A model generated the notes under the pieces. That model had not been told where the DNA came from. It made no database searches and saw only the letters and a program-made list of their open reading frames with translations. The position numbers and the translations under genes were made by a program. Shown piece after piece: positions 27,725-37,555 of a DNA stretch of 64,000 bases (position 1 is its first letter; every line of letters begins with the position of its first letter). Source of the stretch: Sphingobium sp. CECT 9361 (GTDB lineage: Bacteria > Pseudomonadota > Alphaproteobacteria > Sphingomonadales > Sphingomonadaceae); the NCBI RefSeq assembly GCF_918741285.1, contig NZ_CAKKNC010000001.1, positions 682,001-746,000 of the forward strand. The letters are read 5' to 3'.

Positions 27725-27742
27725 TGGCGGCTTGCCACCAAT

Positions 27743-27893
27743 ACCCGTCACCCCAGCGAAAGCTGGGGTCTCATGCGATGGCGAGATGAGGGTTGCCCAT
27801 AACGCTTCGACGGGGCAGCACCACCCGCCGCGCCACACCCCGTCTAATGTCGCGCGCCATCGCCTGAGATGCCAGCCTGCGCTGGCATGACGA
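27743..27893. repeat. Composite REP-like element (two inverted hairpins)
   Basis: Hairpin 1 is CCCCAGC-GAAA-GCTGGGG (27751-27768) and hairpin 2 is ATGCCAGC-CTGC-GCTGGCAT (27869-27888). The flanks are also mirrored: GTCTCATGCGATGGCGAG after hairpin 1 matches the complement of GCCATCGCCTGAGATGCC before hairpin 2. So the ~150-bp unit is a head-to-head pair of REP-like sequences around about 75 bp of unrelated DNA. No gene is seen in it. Confidence 0.8.
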
Positions 27894-27939
27894 AGCGGGA
27901 GGTGGCGCAAACCACCCTCATGCCGTCGCGACACATCCC

Positions 27940-28599
27940 CTAAAGCATCCCCCACACCACCGGCGCTACCCCCCGCACAACCACACCCACACCTTGCGCC
28001 GTAGGATGCAGATTGTCCTTCAGCAACAACGCCCGGTTCCCCGTCACGCCTTTCAGGAAAAACGGGTACAGCCCCACGCCATATTGCTTGGCCAGCGCCG
28101 GATACAGCGCATCGAATTTCGCGCGATACGCGCTCCCCATATTCGGCGGAGCCAGCATGCCCGCCAGCAGCACCTTGATCTTCTGCCGCTTCAATTCCGC
28201 CAGTATGCCGTTCAGGTTCGCGCGCGTCTGCGCCGGGTCGATCCCGCGCAGCATGTCGTTGCCGCCCAGTTGCACGATCACCAGATCGGGCTTGCGGCCC
28301 AGCGATTTCAGCACCCAGTTGAGCCGCGCCTTCCCCTGCGCCGTGGTATCGCCTGACACCCCGGCATTGCGCACCCGCACCGGCTGCCCGCCTTTGCGCA
28401 GCGCCGCTTCAAGTTGCACGGGAAAGCTTTCATTTGGTTTCAGGCCATAGCCCGCCGTCAAACTGTCCCCGAACGCCAGCACCAGTTTCTCGGCAGCATA
28501 AGCAGGCACCGCAGCAACACTACAAAACAATGCAATGGCTTGGACAAGATGCCGCAACGCACCATATAGTTTCCTGGCCGCATCTCGGTCCGCCTGCAT
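27940..28599 (-). CDS. Arylesterase, SGNH/GDSL hydrolase (TesA-like)
   Basis: About 219 residues with a signal peptide ending CSVAAVPAYAA, so it is periplasmic. Block I is LAFGDSLTAGYGL (catalytic Ser), block III is QLGGNDMLRG, and the catalytic Asp/His block is DNLHPTAQG. The start at 28599 has GGAG upstream; 28620 is possible. It is divergent from an ABC transporter pair, the TesA-YbbA-YbbP arrangement known in E. coli and many proteobacteria. Confidence 0.93.
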   Translation of the reverse strand: MQADRDAARKLYGALRHLVQAIALFCSVAAVPAYAAEKLVLAFGDSLTAGYGLKPNESFPVQLEAALRKGGQPVRVRNAGVSGDTTAQGKARLNWVLKSLGRKPDLVIVQLGGNDMLRGIDPAQTRANLNGILAELKRQKIKVLLAGMLAPPNMGSAYRAKFDALYPALAKQYGVGLYPFFLKGVTGNRALLLKDNLHPTAQGVGVVVRGVAPVVWGML

Positions 28600-28618
28600 C
28601 TGAAAGTCTCCATCGTCC

Positions 28619-29293
28619 ATGACTGACCCCCATATCGTGATCGAAGCCCGCGATGTCACCCTCTCGCTCGGCAAGGATGCGGCGCGCGTCGATATTTTGC
28701 GCGGCGTCAGCCTGTCGGTCGCGGCGGGGGAGAGCGTGGCGCTGCTCGGTCCGTCGGGGTCGGGCAAGTCCTCGCTGATGGCGGTGCTGTCCGGTCTGGA
28801 GCGGGCCAGCGGCGGATCGATCCATGTCGCGGGCGCGGATTTCGGCACGCTCGATGAAGACGGCCTCGCGCTCGCCCGTCGCGGCCGCATCGGCATCGTG
28901 CTGCAGGCATTTCACTTGCTCCCCACCATGACCGCCATCGAAAATGTCGCCGTCCCGCTGGAGTTGGAGGGCGCACCCGATGCCTTCGCCCGTGCCGAAG
29001 CGGAACTCGTCTCGGTTGGCCTCGGTCATCGCCTCACCCATTATCCCGCGCAACTGTCGGGCGGTGAGCAACAGCGTGTCGCCATCGCCCGCGCCATCGC
29101 GCCGCGCCCCGCCTTGCTCTTCGCCGACGAACCGACCGGCAATCTGGACGCGGCGACCGGCGAAACGATCATGGACATGCTGTTCGCGCGGCAGAAGGAA
29201 ACCGGCGCGACGCTGGTGATGATCACCCACGACATCGCGCTCAGCCACCGCTGCGACCGGATCGTCACCATGCGCGACGGGCGCATCGCGTGA
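28619..29293 (+). CDS. ABC transporter ATP-binding protein (YbbA/LolD-like)
   Basis: A 224-residue ATPase with Walker A LLGPSGSGKSS, signature LSGGEQQRVAIARA and Walker B LLFADEP. It belongs to the MacB/LolD/YbbA class that powers FtsX-like membrane partners. The following permease gene begins within its stop codon (GTGA overlap). The start faces the arylesterase gene with a shared ~20-bp gap. Confidence 0.93.
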   Translation: MTDPHIVIEARDVTLSLGKDAARVDILRGVSLSVAAGESVALLGPSGSGKSSLMAVLSGLERASGGSIHVAGADFGTLDEDGLALARRGRIGIVLQAFHLLPTMTAIENVAVPLELEGAPDAFARAEAELVSVGLGHRLTHYPAQLSGGEQQRVAIARAIAPRPALLFADEPTGNLDAATGETIMDMLFARQKETGATLVMITHDIALSHRCDRIVTMRDGRIA

Positions 29294-31791
29294 AGCTGGC
29301 GCTGCGGTTCGCACTGCGGGATTTGCGGGGTGGCCTCACCGGGCTGCGGCTGCTGGTCGTCTGCCTGTTTCTGGGCGTCGCCGCGCTGGCGGGAATCGGC
29401 AGCCTGACCGCGTCGATCAACGCGGCCCTCTCCGAACAGGGGCAGACGATCCTTGGCGGCGACATTGCCTTCGATCTCAACCAGCGCAGCGCAACCCCTG
29501 ACGAACGCGCCACCCTCGAAAAGCAGGGGGAGGTCACGCAAATCACCCGCATGCGCGCGATGGTCGCCCGCGCCGACGGTGCCGACGCGGTGCTGAGCGA
29601 ACTCAAGGCCGTCGACGCCGTCTGGCCGCTGTACGGCACCTTCACCCTCACCCCCGGCGGCGCACGCCCCGACATCGGCGAAGTCGCGCTGGCCGATACT
29701 CTCGCCGACCGGCTGGGCGTCAAGCGCGGCGGGCAGGTCCGGATCGGCGACACACTCTTCCGCGTGTCGGGCATCATCGCTGAGGAACCCGACCGTCTCG
29801 GTTCCGGCTTCACCTTCGGCCCCACTGCCATCGTCGCTGCCGACAGCCTCCCCGCGACCGGCCTGCTGCAACCCGGCAGCATTTACGAAACCCACTATCG
29901 CGTCCGCCTACCCGCCGGTGTCGATCCGCAGGCAGCGATAGCCCGCGCGAATGCCGATGCCCCCCAAGCAGGCTGGGAAACCCGCGACCGCTCCAACGGA
30001 TCGCCCGGCACCCGCCGCTTCATCGACCGCATGGGGCAGTTTCTGGCGCTCGTCGGCCTGACCGCGCTCGTCGTCGCCGGGATCGGCGTAGGCAACGGTG
30101 TCGCCAGCTATCTCGACGGAAAGCGCCCCGGCATTGCGACGCTAAAGGCACTAGGCGCTTCAAGTTACACGATATTCCTGACTTACCTGTTTCAGATCAT
30201 TCTTGTTTCGCTCATCGGCTTATTGGCCGGATTGGTCGTCGGCGCGCTGCTGCCCAGGCTCGTTACGGTGCTGGCCGGGGACTTGCTCCCGGTCCCGCCG
30301 CGCCTCGGCCTCTATCCGGTTCCCTTGGCTACCAGCGCCGCTTATGGCCTCCTCACGGCCCTGCTGTTCGCGCTCGTCCCGCTCGTCCGCGCGCGCCATG
30401 TCGCCGCCGCCACGCTGTTCCGTGGCGGACTGGGGCAGGGGGGCAAGACCGGGCGCGGCGTATGGATCGCCGTGCTGGTGACAGCCGCTCTCATAGCAGT
30501 GCTCGCCATCGCCACCGCGCGCGAGCCCAAACTCGCATCGATCTTCCTCGTCGCAGCCGTCGTCCTGCTCGGCCTGCTGTCGGTCCTCGGCGCGCTCGTT
30601 CAGTGGATCGCCGCGCGCCTCCCGCGCCCCAGCCACCCACTCGCCCGACTCGCGCTCGCCAACCTGCACCGACCCGGAGCGCAAACCGGCCGCCTTATCG
30701 TCGCCCTCGGCCTAGGCCTCTCATTATTCACCACGCTGGCGGTCGTCGAAACCAACCTCTCGGGCCAGATGGCCAGCAGCATTCCCGCAACCGCGCCCAG
30801 CTTCTTCGCGCTCGACATCCCGTCCGACGGCGTCGCCCAGTTCCGCACTATCGTAAAGCGTCAGGCACCCGCTGCCGATATCGTCACCGTGCCTTCATTG
30901 CGCGGCCCCGTCGTCGCCATCCGCGATCAGCGCGTGTCGGATATGAAGGACATTCCCGAAGACGCATGGATCCTGCGCGGCGACCGTGGTCTGACTTATG
31001 CTGATACGCTGCCCAAGGGAAACAGCATCGTCGACGGCAAATGGTGGCCGAAAAACTATACCGGCGAACCGCTCGTTTCCGTCGACATCCGCGCGGCAAA
31101 GGCGCTCGATCTCAAGATCGGCGACATGCTGACTGTCGCCGTATTGGGTGTCGAAATCCCTGCCCGCATCGCCAGCTTTCGCGAAATCGACTGGGATTCG
31201 ATGGGCCTCAACTTCGGCATGATCTTCTCCCCCAACGCGCTGGAGGGCGCACCGCATAGCTATCTCGCCACCATCGCCTTGCCCGGCGGGGCAGGGGCGG
31301 CGCAGGAAAAGGCGATCAACCGGGATGTCATCCGCGCTTTCCCGTCGGCTTCGCTGATCCGCGTCAAGGAAGTGATCGCTTCGCTCGGCGACTTGCTCGG
31401 TCAGTTGTCGGCGGCGGTGCGGGTCGCAGCATCGGTGGCGATTGCAGCGGGCATCGCCGTGCTGGTCGGCGCTATCGCTGCCGCCCGTGCCTCACGCACC
31501 TATGACGCCGTCCTGCTCAAGCTGCTCGGCGCGACCCGGCGTCAGGTGCTGGCGGTGCAGGCGATGGAATATACGCTGCTGGCGCTGATCGTCTCGGGCA
31601 TAGCGCTGGCCGTGGCTGCGGGCGCAGGTTGGTATCTCGCCACGCAGACTCTGGGCCTGCAATGGGCGCCCGACTGGACAGTCGTGCTGCTGACACTGGC
31701 GGGCGGCGCGCTGCTGACGCTGGTGCTGGGTCTTATCGGTTCATTGCCCGCGCTGGCCGCACGGCCCGCACGGGCATTGCGAGAGCTTTAG
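29290..31791 (+). CDS. ABC transporter permease, FtsX family (YbbP-like)
   Basis: An 833-residue permease starting at GTG. Membrane segments occur near the N-terminus (LRLLVVCLFLGVAALAGIGS), in the middle (about residues 250-420) and in the last ~110 residues, with two large periplasmic regions between them, as in YbbP. The terminal LLGATRRQVLAVQAMEY is the usual FtsX motif. It may handle lipid or lipoprotein substrates; the substrate is not established. Stops four bases into the convergent flavin reductase gene. Confidence 0.93.
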   Translation: MKLALRFALRDLRGGLTGLRLLVVCLFLGVAALAGIGSLTASINAALSEQGQTILGGDIAFDLNQRSATPDERATLEKQGEVTQITRMRAMVARADGADAVLSELKAVDAVWPLYGTFTLTPGGARPDIGEVALADTLADRLGVKRGGQVRIGDTLFRVSGIIAEEPDRLGSGFTFGPTAIVAADSLPATGLLQPGSIYETHYRVRLPAGVDPQAAIARANADAPQAGWETRDRSNGSPGTRRFIDRMGQFLALVGLTALVVAGIGVGNGVASYLDGKRPGIATLKALGASSYTIFLTYLFQIILVSLIGLLAGLVVGALLPRLVTVLAGDLLPVPPRLGLYPVPLATSAAYGLLTALLFALVPLVRARHVAAATLFRGGLGQGGKTGRGVWIAVLVTAALIAVLAIATAREPKLASIFLVAAVVLLGLLSVLGALVQWIAARLPRPSHPLARLALANLHRPGAQTGRLIVALGLGLSLFTTLAVVETNLSGQMASSIPATAPSFFALDIPSDGVAQFRTIVKRQAPAADIVTVPSLRGPVVAIRDQRVSDMKDIPEDAWILRGDRGLTYADTLPKGNSIVDGKWWPKNYTGEPLVSVDIRAAKALDLKIGDMLTVAVLGVEIPARIASFREIDWDSMGLNFGMIFSPNALEGAPHSYLATIALPGGAGAAQEKAINRDVIRAFPSASLIRVKEVIASLGDLLGQLSAAVRVAASVAIAAGIAVLVGAIAAARASRTYDAVLLKLLGATRRQVLAVQAMEYTLLALIVSGIALAVAAGAGWYLATQTLGLQWAPDWTVVLLTLAGGALLTLVLGLIGSLPALAARPARALREL

Positions 31792-32300
31792 GCGGTCGCC
31801 GCTACGTCCTCGCCGACCCGCGTGTAGCGCCCATCGACATAGACCAGCGGATCGACGGCTTCGCTGCTGAACACTTCGACGACATCGCCGATGAAGATCG
31901 AGTGCGATCCATAAGGCACCTGCTTGGTCTGGCGGCACACGAAACTTGCCTGCGCGTCTTCCAGCCGGGGAATGTCGATGCTGCTGTCAGCCCAGCTTCC
32001 GATTTCGAACCGCGCCTCACCCTTCACCTTGCCGCTGCACGCCGCCGAAATATGCACATGCGCCGCGTCGAGGATGTTGATGCAGAAATCCGCGCCGGAC
32101 TCTAATATGGGATGCAGGGATGCAGACTGATTGACGCAGATCAGCATGGAGGGTGGGTCCATGCTCAGTTCGCTGACGGCGGTCGCGGCCATGGCGTGGC
32201 GCTGACCGTCCTTCTTGGTCGTGATAACGACAACGGCCTTGGCCAGTCGGCGCAATCCACCGCGCATCTGCATCGAAATCGTGTCGCTATCCTGGGCCAT
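31788..32300 (-). CDS. Flavin reductase family protein
   Basis: A 170-residue FMN-binding split-barrel protein (GGLRRLAKAVVVITTKKDG; AMAATAVSELSMDPPSMLICVN; GSHSIFIGDVVEV). Relatives (HpaC, and the reductase partners of two-component monooxygenases) supply reduced flavin. No oxygenase is adjacent. The start at 32300 is chosen because it opens with the family N-terminus; longer starts would run through GC-skewed out-of-family sequence. Confidence 0.88.
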   Translation of the reverse strand: MAQDSDTISMQMRGGLRRLAKAVVVITTKKDGQRHAMAATAVSELSMDPPSMLICVNQSASLHPILESGADFCINILDAAHVHISAACSGKVKGEARFEIGSWADSSIDIPRLEDAQASFVCRQTKQVPYGSHSIFIGDVVEVFSSEAVDPLVYVDGRYTRVGEDVAATA

Positions 32301-32448
32301 GCGTGACTTTCTGTAAGTGAACCCGAGGGGCGATACTATGGCAATGGCATCCTGCCAACCGGGGATCGGGATAATCGCGGGCATAATGCGTATTGTGCAA
32401 TTCCGTCCGCCTGTCATTCCTCGACAACATCTTTGCGGGGGACTCATC

Positions 32449-33150
32449 ATGGCACGCCAATATATCCATCGGGAACGGCATCTGGTGTCGCGTATCGGCT
32501 GGCTTCGTGCTGCCGTCCTCGGTGCCAATGACGGTATCGTGTCGACGGCCAGCCTGATCATCGGGGTCGCTGCGGCCACGCCGGCGTCCGGCGCGGTGCT
32601 GATCGCCGGGGCTGCGGCATTGGTCGCTGGCGCGATGTCGATGGCGGCGGGCGAATATGTTTCGGTCAGCTCCCAGTCCGATACCGAACAGGCCGATCTC
32701 GCGCGGGAACGCACCGAACTGGCGCAGGATATTGAGAGCGAGCGCGCAGAGCTTGCGGGAATCTACATCAACCGCGGTCTCGCGCCCGACACCGCCACTG
32801 AAGTCGCGCGACAGCTTATGGCCCATGATGCCTTGGGCGCGCACGCCCGCGACGAACTGGGCATATCGGAAACCACGACCGCGCGTCCGATACAGGCGGC
32901 GTTGACGTCTGCGGCCACGTTTACGACCGGCGCCGCCTTGCCGCTCGCGCTTGTGCTGTTCGTTCCAACTCGCGCACTGGTTCCGACCGTTGCGGTCGCA
33001 TCGCTCGCGTTTCTTGCCTTGCTCGGCGGTATCGGGGCACGCGCGGGCGGCGCGCATATCTGGCGCGCCGTAGTGCGCGTCACCTTCTGGGGCGCGCTGG
33101 CGATGGGCCTGACGGCTGGCATCGGCAAGCTGGTCGGTACAGCGGTATAA
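32449..33150 (+). CDS. VIT1/CCC1 family membrane transporter
   Basis: About 233 residues with the VIT1/CCC1 pattern: WLRAAVLGANDGIVSTASL at the start, an amphipathic helix-rich middle (TEQADLARERTELAQDIE) and three further membrane helices. The GGGGGA ribosome site fits the ATG at 32449; upstream in-frame starts do not. In other organisms the family exports iron or manganese to a compartment; in bacteria it is thought to lower cytoplasmic Fe/Mn. The TonB operon is 21 kb away. Confidence 0.9.
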   Translation: MARQYIHRERHLVSRIGWLRAAVLGANDGIVSTASLIIGVAAATPASGAVLIAGAAALVAGAMSMAAGEYVSVSSQSDTEQADLARERTELAQDIESERAELAGIYINRGLAPDTATEVARQLMAHDALGAHARDELGISETTTARPIQAALTSAATFTTGAALPLALVLFVPTRALVPTVAVASLAFLALLGGIGARAGGAHIWRAVVRVTFWGALAMGLTAGIGKLVGTAV

Positions 33151-33152
33151 GT

Positions 33153-33914
33153 TTACGGTTTGTCACGGGCGTTGAGCAGAAACACGACATAGCCCCGAAA
33201 TTGCGGATGCCGCGCCAGCATGGCCGGTGCTTCCCATGCACCCCCATCGACAAGCGCCACGCGGAAGGGAATGGGAAAGCTGTCCATCTGTCGAAAATAG
33301 GCTTCGTACCCCGGAATGGTGGTGCGCCCCTGATAGGTTTGCACGACCACTTCGTCGATTGTCTGCGCCAGCTTGACCAGAGCCTTCGGATCGCCATGCG
33401 CGCTCCAGTCCATCAGCCCGGTCACGGACAGCCGCCATCGCTGCGGCAATCGGCGACGCAAGTCGGACAGAAATTCGCCATACCGATCGATCCCGCGCGT
33501 CGCCGCATCGAAATCGATTTGCAGCCCCGCAATGGCGTTCCCCGCCTCCTGCCACTTTCCCATGTCCGAAAGCACCGTGGCGTAAGTGGCTTCGTCCCAA
33601 TCGAGCCGATCGGTGCGGACTACCAGCCACACCGTCCTGCCCGGCAAGCGCGGTACACCCATTCGCACGCGCACCAGTTGCGGCGGCCCGTTGCGCCTTA
33701 CTTCGCCATCCAGCAGATAGAGCGTCTTTTCCCGCAAGCCCTCGGCGGGGCGAACCCCCGGCCAGACGTAAAAGGCATCGTAATCGCGCGCGTTTACTGT
33801 CGCCTTGGGATCATCTGTCACCTCGGAAGCATCCGGGGCGGCAGGCTGCTGACACGCCGACAGCATCGATGATGCCAGCATTGCCATCGCCCATCGGCAA
33901 ACCCGTCGGGTCAC
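33153..33914 (-). CDS. DUF3142-like lipoprotein
   Basis: 253 residues from a GTG that overlaps the upstream stop by four bases (GTGA). The signal peptide ends in the lipobox LSAC (in MLASSMLSACQQ). The mature domain has the DUF3142 pattern: FYVWPGVRP near the start, GLQIDFDAATRGIDRYGEFL, and LSVTGLMDWSAHGD. This suggests a TIM-barrel fold, perhaps polysaccharide-related, on the inner or outer membrane. It is co-translated with the large helical protein upstream. Confidence 0.75.
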   Translation of the reverse strand: MTRRVCRWAMAMLASSMLSACQQPAAPDASEVTDDPKATVNARDYDAFYVWPGVRPAEGLREKTLYLLDGEVRRNGPPQLVRVRMGVPRLPGRTVWLVVRTDRLDWDEATYATVLSDMGKWQEAGNAIAGLQIDFDAATRGIDRYGEFLSDLRRRLPQRWRLSVTGLMDWSAHGDPKALVKLAQTIDEVVVQTYQGRTTIPGYEAYFRQMDSFPIPFRVALVDGGAWEAPAMLARHPQFRGYVVFLLNARDKP

Positions 33915-36052
33915 CAATAAAAACGCAACGTCTTGGCCCAGTTGCTCGCCGGATAGCGCGTCTTCAGTTCGGTGAACCACGCCTTGCGCTGGGATACGGG
34001 CACCTGCGCCGCGTCCATGGCTGCGCTGGTGGTGAAAGGTCCGCTGCATCCATTATAGCCCGACGGCGCATAGCACATCACCGCGCGATAGAGAGCGTAG
34101 GCGCGGTTGTCCGGCGACGCGCTGCGGTCGGCGATGATCGCGCTGTAAATATCGGACCGTAGCAGCGGCTTGCCGGGGAAGCTGTCAGGGCCGCTGCCCA
34201 GCACGTCCTTGCCTTCGCCCGATGTATAAAGCCCGAACCCATCGAAGCCGTTGAGCCGATAGAAATCGCCCAGGCACAACAGCGCCTTGTGATCCTTCGG
34301 CGTCCGCGCCAGCGTTTGCGCCGTCTGTGCTATGGAGGGGCAGGGGAAGCCATCGGACCATGTGGCGCTGCGGAACAAGCCGACCGGAATGTTCTCCTGC
34401 TGCGCAAACGCCCATAATCCCGCATCGATATTGGCATCGGCAGGCACCAGCGCCATATCCGCCCCGAAATCGCCATAAGCACCCCGGCGCAGGTCTTTGA
34501 ACAACAGCGTAAAACGCGCGACATCGCGCTCATGCGCCGGGCGCGCGTTGTCTCTGGCGGTGTTCCGCAGGATCGCGGGGGACGCCATCGTTTGCAACAG
34601 CACTTCGCGGATCGAGGGATCGACGACAGGCGATCCTTGCGCGAAAACTGTGTCCAGCCGCCCGTCGCGCTGCCACCGCACGGCAAGCCCCATCTCCGCC
34701 AGCGACTTCTGATACACGGCGCTCGCCCCGCTCAGCAGATCGCGCCAGAATGCCGCTTCATTCGGATCGTTCTTCCGCCCCAGCGCCATGCCGCGCATGA
34801 CCTGACGGCTAAACGCCAGCGGCGTATAGCTTTTGGCGCGCGCCGCATCCGGCAGCAAAGCCAGGATCGCGCCGGGCTCTTCCCCCGCATAATAAGCGCG
34901 CGTCGCCTGCAGCAATCCATACAGGTCGCCATAGCGGCTGAACTGTGCCTTCTGCTTCGCCAGATCGGCAGCGGCAAAGGCCGCGGGTTCGCTTTCCTCG
35001 GCACGCATCTGCTTGAGGTCGGCAATGGCGAGCAGCAGCGGCGTGTCGCCTGCTTTTGCAATCGCTGCGGTCGCGTCCTCGCGCTCCAGCAGCTTGATGT
35101 CGATTTCCTCGGCCAGATAGGCGGCTGCCTCGTCGCCGCCCGATGTTGTCGTAATCAGCTTTTCATAGGCGCGGGCAAGCGCGGCGGTATCGCCCGTCAA
35201 CCACGCCACGCGCCGCTTCAGCCCCTCGGCGGATGCCGCATAGCGCCCTTTGGGATAGGCCTTGAGATAGGCCGCGATGCCGCTCCGCGCCTCCGCCACG
35301 GCTGCCGGATCGACTTTATCCGGCCCCGCAAAATCGCCATATTCGTTGACCGCTTTTGCAATCGCGGACCGCAGGCCGATACGGATCGGCATATAGGTTG
35401 CGGTTTCCGCCACCCACCGGCTTTTCGCGCGGCTCAGCGACGCGAAACGCTGACGCGCGCCTGCCCAATCCTCCTTGTAGAAAGCATCCGCTGCCTTGAG
35501 ATACGCCAGATAATCGCGCCCCTGCGCGCTCGTCACAGCGGCATCGTCCCACGCCACCTCGCCACAGCCGACCTGCGCGCGGATCTTGCCCAATGCGGTG
35601 CGCTCGGCGGGCGACAGCCGCTGCTCGGCGGACAACGCAGCATTGAAATCCGAAGCGACATCGGGCGACACGGAACAGGCAGGCGCGGGATCGTAACTCG
35701 GCTCGGGATCAGGCGTCGCCTTTGGCCAGAATGTCTGTTTCAGCCCCACCCAGCTCATGAACGTCTGCCCGAACTGCCGGTTGTCCTCATCGCCGGCGGG
35801 ACGCGCCCCGGCATCCGCGACAGGCGACAGGCTGCGCATCAGCAGCACCAGATTGATGCGCGTATCGTTCCCCGGATTGAGGACGCCGCGCCCCGCACAG
35901 TCATAGGAAGGCGCAGCCAGTTGCCATGTCGGATAGCAGGAGGAATCCGCACACGCCCACACCGTGCCGCTCACGCCCAGAGTGGCCAGCGCAAGCGCCA
36001 CCAGACTCTTCTTCCTGCGGCTCCACTGGCTCACCATTTTATGCTGCGTCAT
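33911..36052 (-). CDS. Large exported helical-repeat protein of unknown function
   Basis: About 713 residues. A signal peptide (KKSLVALALATLGVSGTVWA) ends near a Cys-rich mature start (ACADSSCYP, then YDCAG). The rest is mostly helical with Ala-rich repeats (for example ARQRFASLSRAKSRWVAETA) that look TPR-like, and a conserved region near the end (RAYALYRAVMCYAPSGYNGC). I do not recognise the family. It shares a GTGA overlap with the DUF3142-like gene downstream, so the two probably act together in the periplasm. Confidence 0.75.
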   Translation of the reverse strand: MTQHKMVSQWSRRKKSLVALALATLGVSGTVWACADSSCYPTWQLAAPSYDCAGRGVLNPGNDTRINLVLLMRSLSPVADAGARPAGDEDNRQFGQTFMSWVGLKQTFWPKATPDPEPSYDPAPACSVSPDVASDFNAALSAEQRLSPAERTALGKIRAQVGCGEVAWDDAAVTSAQGRDYLAYLKAADAFYKEDWAGARQRFASLSRAKSRWVAETATYMPIRIGLRSAIAKAVNEYGDFAGPDKVDPAAVAEARSGIAAYLKAYPKGRYAASAEGLKRRVAWLTGDTAALARAYEKLITTTSGGDEAAAYLAEEIDIKLLEREDATAAIAKAGDTPLLLAIADLKQMRAEESEPAAFAAADLAKQKAQFSRYGDLYGLLQATRAYYAGEEPGAILALLPDAARAKSYTPLAFSRQVMRGMALGRKNDPNEAAFWRDLLSGASAVYQKSLAEMGLAVRWQRDGRLDTVFAQGSPVVDPSIREVLLQTMASPAILRNTARDNARPAHERDVARFTLLFKDLRRGAYGDFGADMALVPADANIDAGLWAFAQQENIPVGLFRSATWSDGFPCPSIAQTAQTLARTPKDHKALLCLGDFYRLNGFDGFGLYTSGEGKDVLGSGPDSFPGKPLLRSDIYSAIIADRSASPDNRAYALYRAVMCYAPSGYNGCSGPFTTSAAMDAAQVPVSQRKAWFTELKTRYPASNWAKTLRFYW

Positions 36053-36137
36053 GACGGTCCCGCCTCGCCTTTTCCCACGCTTCAGACTTACCGAACGCCA
36101 TGGCCAAGGCAATGGCCATGGCGCCCTTTTCCACGCC

Positions 36138-36590
36138 TTATGCTTTCGCCCGCATCGCATCGGCGGCATCGCTGGCCAGCCGGTCGGCGCGCTCATTGTC
36201 GGGATGCCCGGCATGGCCCTTGACCCAGCGCCAGTCGATCTGGTGACGGCGCGTCGCCTCGACCAGCGCCTGCCACAATTCGGCATTCTTCACTGGCTTC
36301 CTGTCCGCCGTTTTCCAGCCGTTCTTCTGCCAGCCGAACACCCATTTGGTGATGCCGTCCTTCACATAATTGCTGTCGGTGGTCAGCACGACATGGCACG
36401 GGCGCTTGAGCGCATTCAGCGCTTCGATAGCCGCCATCAGTTCCATGCGGTTGTTGGTGGTGAGTTTCTCGCCCCCCGACAGATCCTTCTCATGCGCGCC
36501 CGACCGGATGACGGCGCCCCAGCCGCCGGGACCGGGATTGCCCTTGCACGCGCCATCGGTGAAAATCTGGACTTTCGTTGCCTCGCTCAT
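36138..36590 (-). CDS. rnhA: Ribonuclease HI
   Basis: A 150-residue enzyme that cuts RNA in RNA-DNA hybrids. Catalytic residues can be placed at Asp12 ([15 protein letters not shown]), Glu50 (NNRMELMAA), Asp72 (LTTDSNYV) and Asp136 (DNERADRLA), with the VKGHAGH loop before the last. The gene starts inside the end of thrB (4-base overlap), in the order ispH-thrB-rnhA seen in other alphaproteobacteria. Confidence 0.97.
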   Translation of the reverse strand: MSEATKVQIFTDGACKGNPGPGGWGAVIRSGAHEKDLSGGEKLTTNNRMELMAAIEALNALKRPCHVVLTTDSNYVKDGITKWVFGWQKNGWKTADRKPVKNAELWQALVEATRRHQIDWRWVKGHAGHPDNERADRLASDAADAMRAKA

Positions 36591-37549
36591 GCGCCCGGTA
36601 ACTCGCCCGATTCCGCAGCAGCGTAGAAATCGAGCCGCCGCTGAAACGCCAGCGGATCCTTGCGCGTCACCATCGCATCGGGCGGCGTGTTGATCCAGTC
36701 ATAGGCCCGCGTCAGCAAAAAGCGCAGGGCAGCCCCCCGGCACAGCGCCGGAAACGCCGCACGCTCCGCATCCGACAGCCCGAAAGCGGCATCATATCCC
36801 GCCACCAGCGCTGCCCCCCGCTCGGGATGATAGACGCTGCCATCATTGGCAAAACACCACGCCGTATGCGTCACTGCCAGATCATAGGCGCGAATATCGG
36901 TGCAACTGAAATAGAAGTCGATGAGGCCGGTGACATCGTCGCCCAGCATCAGCACATTGTCGGGGAACAGGTCCGCATGGATCACCGCGCGGGGCAGGTC
37001 CGTGGGCCAGTGCGCGTCGAGCCACGCCAGTTCATCGGCCACCCGCGCGCCAAGCCCCGGTGCGATGGTGTCGAAATCGTCGCCGCATTTCTCCGCCAGA
37101 TCGTGCCAGCCTTGCCGATCCAGCGCATTGGGCCGCGACCCGCCGAAATCCGCTGCTGCCCGGTGCAGTTCCCCCAGCGCCACGCCTGCGCCGCGCGTCT
37201 GCGCCGCTGTCGGTTCGGTCACGGAAACGCCGGTCAGAAATTCGATAAGGCAGGCCGGTCGTCCGCCAAGCTGCTGCAACTTCCGTCCGCTACGGTCGCC
37301 GATGAAGCGCGGCACCTTGCACCCCCGCGCGCCCAGATGATCGAGCAGGTCCATGAAGAAAGGCAGGTCGCTTTCATCGACCCGCTTTTCATACAGCGTC
37401 AATATATAGCGGTCCCTGGTCGTCTCGATCAGGTAATTGCTGTTCTCGACTCCCTCGGCGATCCCCTTGGCGGAAACCAGGCTGCCAACATCGTAGCGCG
37501 TCAGGAAGACCGCCATGTCTTCGGCGGGCACATGCGTATAAACGGCCAT
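36587..37549 (-). CDS. thrB: Homoserine kinase (aminoglycoside-phosphotransferase type)
   Basis: A 320-residue kinase that phosphorylates homoserine for threonine synthesis. The N-terminus [20 protein letters not shown] is the standard start of this ThrB type; the catalytic loop is [11 protein letters not shown] with metal-binding FIDFYFSC following. It works downstream of hom, found at 6-7.5 kb. It is coupled to rnhA and follows ispH by six bases. Confidence 0.96.
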   Translation of the reverse strand: MAVYTHVPAEDMAVFLTRYDVGSLVSAKGIAEGVENSNYLIETTRDRYILTLYEKRVDESDLPFFMDLLDHLGARGCKVPRFIGDRSGRKLQQLGGRPACLIEFLTGVSVTEPTAAQTRGAGVALGELHRAAADFGGSRPNALDRQGWHDLAEKCGDDFDTIAPGLGARVADELAWLDAHWPTDLPRAVIHADLFPDNVLMLGDDVTGLIDFYFSCTDIRAYDLAVTHTAWCFANDGSVYHPERGAALVAGYDAAFGLSDAERAAFPALCRGAALRFLLTRAYDWINTPPDAMVTRKDPLAFQRRLDFYAAAESGELPGA

Positions 37550-37555
37550 ATGCTG

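Noticed and set aside
27725..27939. Possible CRISPR or tRNA in the repeat-containing gap
   Set aside because: Only two inverted hairpins, no regularly spaced direct repeats and no cloverleaf.
34532..36223. 563-codon open frame antisense to the large exported helical protein
   Set aside because: The opposite strand has a signal peptide, a coupled neighbour and a coherent protein; the antisense product is His/Arg-rich without a fold.
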